From positions 1-39,021 of the forward strand of contig JAEINO010000035.1 in the NCBI GenBank assembly GCA_016342345.1: DNA of 39,021 nucleotides, written 5' to 3'. The DNA comes from Pseudodesulfovibrio sp. Lineage in GTDB: Bacteria; Desulfobacterota; Desulfovibrionia; Desulfovibrionales; Desulfovibrionaceae. The stretch's first letter is position 1; each line of letters opens with the position of its first letter. This document shows, piece after piece, positions 20,286 through 28,127 of this stretch. The position numbers and the translations under genes are program-made. Under the pieces are notes generated by a model, which was not told where the DNA came from, did not search any database, and saw nothing but the letters and a program-made list of their open reading frames with translations.

Positions 20286-20870
20286 TTAATTCTCTTCAGT
20301 TTTTAACCATTTTTTATAGAAATTGTACAGATAATTTCCACCTGAAAACACTGTAAGAATCAAAGCAATATACAACAACACCTGACCGAGAGGACGCGGA
20401 TCCCATCCGAACAACGGATAATGGAAAACCAGAAATCCTGTTGCAAGGCTTTGCATAAATGTCTTGATCTTACCGAATTTGTCAGCCGCAACAATCTCTC
20501 CCATTTCAGCAGCAATGGCACGCATGCCCGTAACAGCCAACTCCCTGCAGATGATGATAATAACCACCCAGGCAGGAACTCTCCATTCAGGTCCAAGCCT
20601 GACCAACATGATCAAAACAGACCCAATCAGCAACTTGTCTGCGAGAGGATCAAGGAATTTCCCCATATTGGTAATGAGATTCTGCTTGCGAGCAATCTCG
20701 CCATCAAAGTAGTCGGTAATCGACGCAATAAAGTAAACTCCGAAAGCAGCATACGCCCCCACACGCAACCCGGACCACATTTCAATATACAGAAACAGGA
20801 CGACTATTGGAGCCGCCAGTATCCTTGCCATAGTCAGGCAGTTGGGCAAGTTGAATATATCCTTGTTCAT
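20286..20870 (-). CDS. pgsA: CDP-diacylglycerol--glycerol-3-phosphate 3-phosphatidyltransferase
   Basis: Integral inner-membrane enzyme making phosphatidylglycerophosphate, the committed step to phosphatidylglycerol and cardiolipin. The 194 residues contain the CDP-alcohol phosphotransferase motif DGx2ARx8Gx3Dx3D, visible from DYFDGEIARK to KFLDPLADK, and several hydrophobic helices. The N-terminus NLPNCLTMARILAAPIVV is typical of PgsA. Length matches the family. It follows mrp by 9 bases. Confidence 0.95.
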   Translation of the reverse strand: MNKDIFNLPNCLTMARILAAPIVVLFLYIEMWSGLRVGAYAAFGVYFIASITDYFDGEIARKQNLITNMGKFLDPLADKLLIGSVLIMLVRLGPEWRVPAWVVIIIICRELAVTGMRAIAAEMGEIVAADKFGKIKTFMQSLATGFLVFHYPLFGWDPRPLGQVLLYIALILTVFSGGNYLYNFYKKWLKTEEN

Positions 20871-20879
20871 GGCATCCGC

Positions 20880-21761
20880 CTAAGCATGGGTTGTCGAAGC
20901 TGCCTCAAAACTCTTTTGAGCGGCTTCGGCTATAGTATCTGCCAACTCGATAAAACTGCGCTTGGCAAAGGAATCCTCTTCCATGAGCACAACAGGAATA
21001 CCGAGATCCCCTGCCACAACAGTGGCAGGATCAAGAGGAATGGCACCAAGGAAGTCCAAGCCATATTTCTCAGCCAGCTTTCTTCCGCCCCCCTTCTTGA
21101 ACAGATCAATGGATTCGTGGCAATGCGGGCAAATAAGTCCGCTCATGTTCTCCACAACACCGAGAACATTTGCCTGGGCATACTGAAGAAAATTGATCGA
21201 CTTACGCACGTCCGCCAATGAAACTTCCTGTGGAGTGGTCACAACCACGCAGAGAGCCTCGGGAACCGTCTTCAAGACAGTCATGGGTTCATCACCGGTC
21301 CCAGGAGGGGAATCAACCACCAGAAAATCAAGGTCACCCCATTGCACATCCGAAACAAACTGACGGATGGCAGAGGTCTTCATGGGGCCACGCCACAGAA
21401 CGGCCTGGTCAGGATCCTTGAGCAGAGACTCCATTGAAACAACATGCAGATTTTCGTTGTATTCCTTGGGCATAATCAACGACCCACGATCAATGTCCAA
21501 CAGACCGGATATTCCAAGCAGGGTCGGAACGCTGGGACCATGGATATCCACGTCCAAAAGCCCTACCTTGAACCCCTTGGCGGCCAAAGCCGCAGCCACA
21601 TTGACGGAAACCGAGCTTTTGCCCACGCCGCCCTTGCCGCTCATTATGAACAACTTATATTTGATCCTCCCCAAGGTGGATTTGATCATCTCATCCTGAA
21701 TCATGCTCTTTGCATTGGAATTGTTGTCGCTCCCACAGGAGCCTGTGCAACTATCGCTCAT
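20880..21761 (-). CDS. mrp: Mrp/NBP35-family iron-sulfur carrier ATPase
   Basis: P-loop ATPase thought to carry Fe-S clusters to apoproteins in the cytoplasm. The 293 residues show a deviant Walker A MSGKGGVGKSSVSVNVAAAL, GLLDVDIHGPS, the DSPPGTGDEPMTV segment, and near the C-terminus a CxxC pair (ICPHCHES) that binds the cluster between subunits. The N-terminus has a second cysteine pair (C5, C9), as in Nbp35-like members. It is followed 9 bases later by pgsA and preceded at 49 bases by the DUF368 gene. Confidence 0.95.
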   Translation of the reverse strand: MSDSCTGSCGSDNNSNAKSMIQDEMIKSTLGRIKYKLFIMSGKGGVGKSSVSVNVAAALAAKGFKVGLLDVDIHGPSVPTLLGISGLLDIDRGSLIMPKEYNENLHVVSMESLLKDPDQAVLWRGPMKTSAIRQFVSDVQWGDLDFLVVDSPPGTGDEPMTVLKTVPEALCVVVTTPQEVSLADVRKSINFLQYAQANVLGVVENMSGLICPHCHESIDLFKKGGGRKLAEKYGLDFLGAIPLDPATVVAGDLGIPVVLMEEDSFAKRSFIELADTIAEAAQKSFEAASTTHA

Positions 21762-21810
21762 AATCTTATTCTCTCTTTATGTTATTCTCATTCACGTTGT
21801 CTCGAACAGA

Positions 21811-22791
21811 CTATGCCGTCTTTTTCCGGCTACGCGAAAATCTTTCCAATAATAATACGACTGCTATTCCGGCAAAAACCAGACCTATTGCAAAAAGGAC
21901 AGTTCCATCAACTCCGTCTGGAAGAACATTGCGTTCCTGCAACACATGAATTCTGCCTCGTATGCTGGCTGTTTCAAGAACTTCTTTCCAAGGCCAGACT
22001 TTTCTGAGTGCTCCGATCATGAATCCGGTCAGCACACTGACCGTGGCGGCATGCCACCTGTGCAACAGATAGTGCAGTACTCGGGAAAAGACAATGATTC
22101 CCGCCCCGGCACCCGCTGAAAAAGCGGCAATAACCAGAAAATTATCCATAACAAACGGATTTTTCAATGTCCGAGTGACATATTCGTACTTCCCGAGCAT
22201 CAGCAAAAGGAAGGCCCCACTGATACCGGGCAGAATCATGGCGCAGATTGCAATGGCACCACAAAGGAATATGAATGGCAGGGTTTCAGGGGTGGAAACC
22301 GGAATCATGCCAACCAGCAGAAAACTCCCGACCGCACCGAGAACAACAAAACCGAGATTCGGCAAATTCAAAGGATCTATCTCCCGGCCCACAACAAAAA
22401 TAGAAGCCGTGACAAGTCCGAAGAACAACGACCAAATTTCGACAGGATGCGTATGCAGCATGTAATTCATGATCTGGGCCATGCCTACGATTGCTGTCAA
22501 AATACCGAAGAGCAGACAGACAATAAATCGCAGATGAGCCGAAGCAATCGCGCCGGGAAAATCGAGAACGAACAATCGCCGGGCAAAAGCCAGATCAAAA
22601 GAACGAATGGCATCAACCAGTTGAGTATATATTCCCGTAATGAAAGCGATGGTTCCACCGGACACACCGGGGATGATATCTGCGGCACCCATGCAAAAGC
22701 CCTTGAGCCACAGGAGAACTCCATCCTTGAGATTTTGCGGTCCGGGACTTGCCATGAAGGCTTCCCTGAACGTCAGTTTTTTTTTGGACAT
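21811..22791 (-). CDS. DUF368 family membrane protein (PopT-type polyprenyl-phosphate transporter)
   Basis: Polytopic inner-membrane protein of about 326 residues. The N-terminal conserved block is DIIPGVSGGTIAFITGIY, followed later by the internally similar LPGISGAFLLLMLGKY, a repeat typical of DUF368. Members have been linked to recycling undecaprenyl phosphate across the membrane (PopT). That function is taken from the family, not read from this sequence. The ATG at 22791 is chosen because CGGGAG lies 9 bases upstream; the open frame runs to 22818 and would overlap pcm. The C-terminus is an arginine-rich cytoplasmic tail. Confidence 0.88.
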   Translation of the reverse strand: MSKKKLTFREAFMASPGPQNLKDGVLLWLKGFCMGAADIIPGVSGGTIAFITGIYTQLVDAIRSFDLAFARRLFVLDFPGAIASAHLRFIVCLLFGILTAIVGMAQIMNYMLHTHPVEIWSLFFGLVTASIFVVGREIDPLNLPNLGFVVLGAVGSFLLVGMIPVSTPETLPFIFLCGAIAICAMILPGISGAFLLLMLGKYEYVTRTLKNPFVMDNFLVIAAFSAGAGAGIIVFSRVLHYLLHRWHAATVSVLTGFMIGALRKVWPWKEVLETASIRGRIHVLQERNVLPDGVDGTVLFAIGLVFAGIAVVLLLERFSRSRKKTA

Positions 22792-22807
22792 TCTTGAATG
22801 CTCCCGA

Positions 22808-23449
22808 CTACCAGCCATGTTGCCCGACTAGATCGACAAAGGCCACACTGCCCTTGTCGGTCTGAATGACTTCACCGTCACGCTTCTCTATCAGGATTAG
22901 GGATTGAAAACGCTTGGAAGAACCAATAGGAATGAGCATGCGCCCCGGATCAGCCAGTTGATCCACTAATGGCTCGGGAACTTCAGGACCGCCCGCAGTA
23001 ACAATAATACGATCATATGGGGCCTCATCCACCCAGCCCATGGTGCCATCATCAAGCTTGAGCTTTACCGAAAACATACGCATGTCCATGAACCGCTTGC
23101 GTGCGGCAAAAAAAAGCTTCTTGATGCGTTCGACGGTAAAGACATCTGCACCCATCTGAGCCAGGACAGCGGCCTGATAGCCGGAACCAGTACCAATTTC
23201 AAGAACCTTCATGCCGGGTTGCACTTCAAGCAATTCGGACATCAGAGACACAATATATGGCTGAGAAATGGTCTGCCCCTCGCCTATGGGCAGAGGACCA
23301 TCGGAGTAGGCTTTGTACGCGAGAGCCTCCTCCACGAAAAGATGCCGTGGAAGCTTACGCATGGCATCCAGTACCGCTGCGTCAGTCACACCACGCGCTT
23401 CGATCTGTTCACACACCATACGCTCTCTGAGCCTGACCGGATCGACCAT
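22808..23449 (-). CDS. pcm: Protein-L-isoaspartate O-methyltransferase
   Basis: SAM-dependent repair enzyme that methylates isoaspartyl residues in aged proteins. The 213 residues have the family hallmark around [20 protein letters not shown], the SAM loop [16 protein letters not shown], and [20 protein letters not shown]. The start at 23449 (MVDPVRLRE) is supported by AGGAG 5 bases upstream; an in-frame codon at 23482 has no such site. It is the first gene of the ten-gene minus-strand run and is divergent from the CBS-domain gene. Confidence 0.94.
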   Translation of the reverse strand: MVDPVRLRERMVCEQIEARGVTDAAVLDAMRKLPRHLFVEEALAYKAYSDGPLPIGEGQTISQPYIVSLMSELLEVQPGMKVLEIGTGSGYQAAVLAQMGADVFTVERIKKLFFAARKRFMDMRMFSVKLKLDDGTMGWVDEAPYDRIIVTAGGPEVPEPLVDQLADPGRMLIPIGSSKRFQSLILIEKRDGEVIQTDKGSVAFVDLVGQHGW

Positions 23450-23568
23450 GAATTCTCCTGAAAAAAACTGTGTCCAATACAACTAGAATGTCTGCGGGAT
23501 GCTGAACAGATTTTACCGCCCAAGTCAACCGAAGCCACCATCAAGCAATGATAAGTCCCATGGCTGCC

Positions 23569-23597
23569 TTGACACAAATCATGCTTTCGAAGAGACT
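23569..23597 (+). promoter_or_regulatory. Candidate promoter for the CBS-domain gene
   Basis: A consensus TTGACA at 23569-23574 is followed at 17-base spacing by GAGACT (23592-23597), a weak -10 match. The site is about 30 bases before the CBS-domain ATG, in the 175-base divergent gap with pcm. Confidence 0.3.
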
Positions 23598-23624
23598 GAA
23601 TGCATACATGTAACGGAGGAATTA

Positions 23625-24056
23625 ATGCTCAAAGTAAAAGACCTCATGACAACGCCCGTTTTCTCGCTCAAGGAAAACGACACCCTTCACAACGCCCGAT
23701 CGCTCATGGACCTCCAGCGTATCAGGCACATCCCCATCGTTACTGTGGACAATGTTTTCTGTGGCCTCGTCACCCATCGTGACATTCTATCAGCCACCAT
23801 ATCGCAACTAGCCGAGCTTGACCCCGAAACCCAAAAGGAAATCGATTCAGGAATTCCAATTCGTGAAATCATGCGCACGGACATCACTTCCGTGGAAGAA
23901 AGTGCCTCCCTCAAGGATGCCGCGCAAACCCTGCTCAATCACAAATATGGCTGTCTCCCCGTAGTAAACCATGGAGAACTGACCGGAATCCTCACCGAAG
24001 CAGACTTCCTGAGACTCACAATAAATCTGATGGACGCACTGGACAATCAGAAATAG
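23625..24056 (+). CDS. CBS domain pair protein
   Basis: A 143-residue stand-alone Bateman module: CBS1 at about 5-60 (MTTPVFSLKENDTLHNARSL, then IRHIPIVTVDNVFCGLVTHR) and CBS2 at about 78-132 (IMRTDITSVEESASLKDAAQ, then YGCLPVVNHGELTGILTEAD). Such modules bind adenine nucleotides and report energy status to partners. The partner here is unknown. A strong ACGGAGG placed 7 bases before the ATG at 23625 fixes the start; the frame is open back to 23499 but that part has no domain. A terminator follows at once. Confidence 0.93.
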   Translation: MLKVKDLMTTPVFSLKENDTLHNARSLMDLQRIRHIPIVTVDNVFCGLVTHRDILSATISQLAELDPETQKEIDSGIPIREIMRTDITSVEESASLKDAAQTLLNHKYGCLPVVNHGELTGILTEADFLRLTINLMDALDNQK

Positions 24057-24078
24057 TCTTTCCCCAAAACGCACCTTC

Positions 24079-24114
24079 AAGCCGTGACTATTTTTCACGG
24101 CTTTTCCTTTTTTT
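24079..24114 (+). terminator. Rho-independent terminator after the CBS-domain gene
   Basis: A 9-bp perfect stem (AAGCCGTGA at 24079-24087 with its complement at 24095-24103) and 7-base loop is followed by a T-rich tract through 24114. It lies 22 bases after the CBS gene stop on the plus strand. Confidence 0.9.
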
Positions 24115-24217
24115 CAGCTACTTATCTGCTTTAATCAGACTTTCCGCAGCATCTTCTTGTCTCCGGTCAAAGACTACTATAGAAATAGTTGAGACTTTTT
24201 ACAGAACAGGACATGTC

Positions 24218-25546
24218 ATGAACAAAGAAAGCAGCAAGAATTTCCCCGTCATATTAACAGCAGTCATTCTGGCCCTCGCCTTGGGCGCAGGTGGATTTCT
24301 GCTATTCCATGACAGCCAACCTCCAACCATAATCATTGGTCCGGATATGGCAATCGTAGGCAAAAAGACACAACTGACAATCATGGTGGAAGACTCTGCC
24401 AGCGGCCTCAAGAACCTTGATATCATCGCTATCCAAGACAAGACTCAGATACCACTTGTCACAAAAATCTACACCGATGGTACCATGAAAGCCGAGGAAA
24501 TCATCCAACTCGACAAGGGCACCATCAAGGAAGGATCCTTCACGATTTCAGTGACGGCCAACGATGCTTCGCTCTATCCCTTCGGACCAGCCGGACAATC
24601 CAAAGCCGAAAAAACCTTCACTCTGGACAGCACTCCGCCTCGCATCTACCTGCAATCACACACAAACAATCTGAATCAGGGTGGCAGCGGCCTGATGGTT
24701 TACTCTCTCTCCGAGATTGCCACGGAAACCGGCATCCGGGTTGGAGAACGATTCTTTCCAGCCTATCTCCAGCCGAGTACAGGACAAAAAAGCCTGTATT
24801 ACTGCATGTTTGCCGTCCCTTGGGATACTCCTCCAAGTCAATTCAAGCCAATCATCGAAGCCACGGACAAGGCTGGCAACAATGCCAAACGATCCTTCAA
24901 CTACCACGCGAACGCACGCACATTCCGCAAGGACATAATAAGGCTGTCCGACAATTTCCTGGAAAGCACCATCCCGGAATTCCAAGGAATGGTGCCAAAC
25001 GAAGGCACCCTTCTCGACCAATACCTCTACATCAACAATGCCATCCGCAAGATAAACCGCGCCCAGTTAATCACATTGAGTCGCGACACAGAACCTGTCA
25101 TGCTCTGGAGCGGCACATTCGTTCGTCTGCCCAATGCAGCCAACCGCGCCCGCTTCGCCGATGCCCGTGACTACATGTACAAAGGCAGAAAAGTGGACGC
25201 CCAAACTCATCTGGGTCTCGATCTGGCCAGCGTCAAGCATGCCCCAGTCCCGGCAGGCAATGATGGCAGAATAGTCTTCGCCGATTTCCTTGGCATCTAC
25301 GGCAACTACGTGGTCATCGACCATGGATTGGGCTTGCAAAGCCAGTATGCCCATCTGAGCAGCATCAATGTAGCGGTCAACGACACAGTGACCAAGGGAC
25401 AGATCATCGGCAATACCGGTGCCACAGGTCTGGCCGGAGGAGATCATCTTCACTATGGAGTTACGGTCGGAGGCATTCCGGTCCAACCCATCGAATGGTG
25501 GGACGGGACATGGATCAAAAACAACATCACATCAAAAATCAAATAA
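24218..25546 (+). CDS. Membrane-anchored M23 family metalloendopeptidase
   Basis: Zinc peptidase predicted to cleave peptidoglycan cross-links in the periplasm. The 442 residues start with a short cytoplasmic tail and one transmembrane anchor (about 9-30). A long beta-rich region (about 35-215) with two segments that look Ig-like or filamin-like follows, starting at QPPTIIIGPD and later STPPRIYLQS. Then comes a linker, and the M23 domain at about 325-430. The zinc ligands are visible: HxxxD in THLGLDLA and HxH in DHLHYGV; the additional histidine in YAHLS is also there. All catalytic positions appear intact, so it should be active rather than a degenerate EnvC/NlpD-like activator. It lies between two clear terminators. 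Confidence 0.93.
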   Translation: MNKESSKNFPVILTAVILALALGAGGFLLFHDSQPPTIIIGPDMAIVGKKTQLTIMVEDSASGLKNLDIIAIQDKTQIPLVTKIYTDGTMKAEEIIQLDKGTIKEGSFTISVTANDASLYPFGPAGQSKAEKTFTLDSTPPRIYLQSHTNNLNQGGSGLMVYSLSEIATETGIRVGERFFPAYLQPSTGQKSLYYCMFAVPWDTPPSQFKPIIEATDKAGNNAKRSFNYHANARTFRKDIIRLSDNFLESTIPEFQGMVPNEGTLLDQYLYINNAIRKINRAQLITLSRDTEPVMLWSGTFVRLPNAANRARFADARDYMYKGRKVDAQTHLGLDLASVKHAPVPAGNDGRIVFADFLGIYGNYVVIDHGLGLQSQYAHLSSINVAVNDTVTKGQIIGNTGATGLAGGDHLHYGVTVGGIPVQPIEWWDGTWIKNNITSKIK

Positions 25547-25548
25547 TC

Positions 25549-25589
25549 CCAGCAAGAAAGCCCCTTCAAACAAGGGGCTTTCTTGCTGG
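25549..25589 (+). terminator. Terminator hairpin after the M23 peptidase gene
   Basis: An 18-bp perfect stem (25549-25566 paired with 25572-25589) with a 5-base loop. The inner part (AGCCCCTT/AAGGGGCT) is followed by TTTCTT within the right arm, so the core hairpin with its T-rich tail acts as the terminator on the plus strand. Confidence 0.85.
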
Positions 25590-25676
25590 AAAAATCAATC
25601 TGCCGGGTTGTTAAAAAAAGGTCCGATTATTGCTTGAGTTCTTCAGGTGGAAAATTTTTCCCGGAGAAAATAAGAC

Positions 25677-26243
25677 ATGATCACCCCCATCGACACACAA
25701 TCCATTTTCCCTTGTACGGGATGCAACGTCAAAAACGCGCGCAACCTGATTCGTACTGTCGAAGACGGTAAATTTACACTCACTCCGGAAAAGACCGAAG
25801 AAGAGAAACAACTCGAAACAACCACCTTTTCCTACAGCAAGGAACTAAGCCCGGAAGAGGAAAAACGAGTACTCTTCCTCAAAAACATACTCGCCCAGAT
25901 CCTCACCATGACCGATGGTCAGCCCACCGAGGAACAGGTGTCGCGCATCAAGGAAATTGAAAAGGAGCTGGAAAAGATAACCGGCGTCAAGATGCACTCC
26001 CGGATATCGTCTACAGCGGCCAAAATACCCGGAAAAACTGACAAGGAAAAAGAAGAAGAAGAAGAACAAGATAAACAAGCACGCGGGACTGACCCCAAAG
26101 AAGCCATACACAGTCGAATGCCCGACATTGCCGTAGAAAACGGACCGGGCGTCATGCAATTCATGCAGCGCAATGCCGCTACCGCCTACCTGAACAACAT
26201 GGAACTCAAACCGTTGGGCAACAAAACCTCTATCCGAACCTGA
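25677..26243 (+). CDS. Protein of unknown function with N-terminal CxxC
   Basis: I do not recognise this 188-residue protein. It has no signal peptide or membrane segment. The N-terminus has FPCTGCNVKN, a CxxC pair that could bind metal, though no second pair exists. The centre is strongly helical and charged (SPEEEKRVLFLKNILAQILT and VSRIKEIEKELEKI), followed by a very acidic/lysine run (KEKEEEEEQ) and a C-terminal helix containing VMQFMQRNAATAYLNNM. No HExxH metalloprotease motif is present. GGAG lies about 12 bases before the ATG. The gene is 130 bases after the M23 gene on the same strand but separated from it by a terminator, and is convergent with deoA. Confidence 0.72.
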   Translation: MITPIDTQSIFPCTGCNVKNARNLIRTVEDGKFTLTPEKTEEEKQLETTTFSYSKELSPEEEKRVLFLKNILAQILTMTDGQPTEEQVSRIKEIEKELEKITGVKMHSRISSTAAKIPGKTDKEKEEEEEQDKQARGTDPKEAIHSRMPDIAVENGPGVMQFMQRNAATAYLNNMELKPLGNKTSIRT

Positions 26244-26309
26244 TCAAGAAACAATACCACTTTCCAAGAGTTGGTCGGCATCTCTGCTGCCCGGCTCTGA
26301 TAGGGCTTT

Positions 26310-27623
26310 CTATTCCGACCGGATCTCCCGATATATGATTTGACCTGATTCCGGTGGTATCTGATTCATGACAACAGCGTCCAGAATCATGGCACAAGCC
26401 TTGTTGCATTGATCATCCGAGGCTCCGTGAACAACCGCCAAAGGAGCTCCTGCCTCTATATATTGACCAACACGAACGATCCCGGTCAACCCGACAGAAT
26501 GATCAACGGTTTGATCAGCACGGGTCCTGCCTCCGCCAAGGCCAACCACGACAAGCCCCAGCTTTCTGGTTTCCCAGGCAGTAACATATCCATCCCGAGG
26601 GGCGGAAACTGTCTTCACAACAGTCGCATCCGGTAAATGGACATCACATCGATCGATAAAATCAGTGGGACCGCCCAGGACGGCTACCATCCGACCAAAT
26701 CGTTCTGCCGCCTCACCTTCTTCGAGCTTCTGCCGCAGTTTCTGTTTCGCTTCAATTGCATTAGCGGCCAAGCCGCCAAGCATCAACATCTCCGCACACA
26801 GTGCCATCACAACTTCATCAAGACGGGGATCACGATATTCACCAGTCAAATAACGAACAGCCTCCCGTACTTCCACACTATTACCAGCGCAGGAGACAAG
26901 GGGTTCATTCATGCATGTCAGCAATGCCGTTGTGTGAAGCCCAGCCCCACTAGCGACACTCACAATACTCTCAGCCAGATTCACGGATTGTTCATACGTG
27001 GGCATGAATGCACCGCTCCCGGTCTTGATATCCATGACAAGCCCATCAAGACCTGCGGCCAGCTTCTTGGACAAAATCGATGCAACAATCAGGGGAATTG
27101 ATTCAACCGTGGCCGTGATGTCACGAATGGCATAAAATCTTCCATCGGCTGGAGCCATGTTTCTAGTCTGGCCGATAATGGCGACCCCGACCTGACGCAC
27201 AGTCCGTTGAAAACGCTCCCTGTCCGGCAAAACATTGTAGCCAGGGATGGATTCCAGCTTATCCAGAGTACCACCCGTATGTCCCAGACCTCGCCCGGAA
27301 ATCATTGGAACATAGCCACCGCAGGCGGCCACCATGGGGCCAAGAACGAGGCTGACCAGATCACCCACGCCGCCAGTGGAATGCTTGTCCAGCACCGGGC
27401 CATCCAAATCCCACTCCAGCACATCACCGGACCGGGTCATGGCCATGGTCAACGCCACCCGTTCGTCCACGGTCATACCCTGAAAAAAAATGGCCATACC
27501 CAATGCAGCAACCTGCCCCTCACCAATGGTTCCATCGGAAAGCCCTTTGACAAAGAACCGTATTTCTTCTTCATCGAGCACATGCCCATCACGCTTTTTA
27601 CGAATAATCTCCTGTGGCAACAT
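26310..27623 (-). CDS. deoA: Thymidine/pyrimidine-nucleoside phosphorylase
   Basis: Cleaves pyrimidine (deoxy)nucleosides with phosphate to give the free base and (deoxy)ribose-1-phosphate. The 437 residues have the family signature [20 protein letters not shown], the N-terminal helix domain ([20 protein letters not shown]), the phosphate loop [10 protein letters not shown] and the lysine-containing [10 protein letters not shown]. The C-terminal alpha/beta domain is complete. I chose ATG 27623, with AAGGA 7 bases upstream, over the TTG two codons earlier that overlaps the cdd stop. Paired with cdd it forms a salvage unit. Distinguishing deoA from pdp is not possible from sequence alone. Confidence 0.93.
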   Translation of the reverse strand: MLPQEIIRKKRDGHVLDEEEIRFFVKGLSDGTIGEGQVAALGMAIFFQGMTVDERVALTMAMTRSGDVLEWDLDGPVLDKHSTGGVGDLVSLVLGPMVAACGGYVPMISGRGLGHTGGTLDKLESIPGYNVLPDRERFQRTVRQVGVAIIGQTRNMAPADGRFYAIRDITATVESIPLIVASILSKKLAAGLDGLVMDIKTGSGAFMPTYEQSVNLAESIVSVASGAGLHTTALLTCMNEPLVSCAGNSVEVREAVRYLTGEYRDPRLDEVVMALCAEMLMLGGLAANAIEAKQKLRQKLEEGEAAERFGRMVAVLGGPTDFIDRCDVHLPDATVVKTVSAPRDGYVTAWETRKLGLVVVGLGGGRTRADQTVDHSVGLTGIVRVGQYIEAGAPLAVVHGASDDQCNKACAMILDAVVMNQIPPESGQIIYREIRSE

Positions 27624-27625
27624 AA

Positions 27626-28054
27626 TCAATTCCTTGGAGATCGTGATGAAAGTTCAAAAGAATCCGGCAGAAGCTCACCCATGGTCCAGGCCACAACTTC
27701 ACCACTGTCACACGCTGAATAGATGAAAGACTCTGGTTCAAGAAATTCACTGAGTACCTGGCGACAGGCACCACACGGCGAATGACAGATCTCACCCGGA
27801 GTGTAAATGAGTAGTGCGGCAAAATCACCCCGCCCGCGCCCGTCCGCCACAGCGGCAAACAAAGCAGACCGCTCTGCACAATTCGTCAGACCGAACGAGG
27901 CATTCTCCACATTGCACCCCACGTATATTTCCCCGTCATCGGCCAGCAAAGCGGCTCCCACGAGAAAAGAACTGTACGGAGCGTATGCATTTCTGGACGC
28001 CTGTCTTGCGGCATCTTCCAAAGTACCGAGTATCTTTCTGGATATCTTGATCAT
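27626..28054 (-). CDS. cdd: Cytidine deaminase
   Basis: Zinc enzyme converting cytidine and deoxycytidine to the uridine forms. The 142-residue size is that of the tetrameric class. Zinc ligands and catalytic glutamate are in TNCAERSA (C and E) and [10 protein letters not shown] (both cysteines). The substrate-binding NVENASFGL precedes them. A GGAGG Shine-Dalgarno lies just upstream. The end of cdd almost touches deoA, whose product continues pyrimidine nucleoside breakdown, so the pair is an operon. Confidence 0.96.
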   Translation of the reverse strand: MIKISRKILGTLEDAARQASRNAYAPYSSFLVGAALLADDGEIYVGCNVENASFGLTNCAERSALFAAVADGRGRGDFAALLIYTPGEICHSPCGACRQVLSEFLEPESFIYSACDSGEVVAWTMGELLPDSFELSSRSPRN

Positions 28055-28074
28055 TATGCAGCCTCCTTAACATG

Positions 28075-28108
28075 AAAAAGGGTCGAACGGCAAAACCGTC
28101 CGACCCTT
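28075..28108 (-). terminator. Rho-independent terminator after lon
   Basis: On the minus strand an 8-bp stem (AAGGGTCG/CGACCCTT) plus a 4-bp inner stem around a 5-base loop is followed by a five-base T run. It sits about 20 bases past the lon stop and before the cdd start, so it separates lon from the salvage pair. Confidence 0.85.
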
Positions 28109-28127
28109 GAATCTCATGGGAACAACT

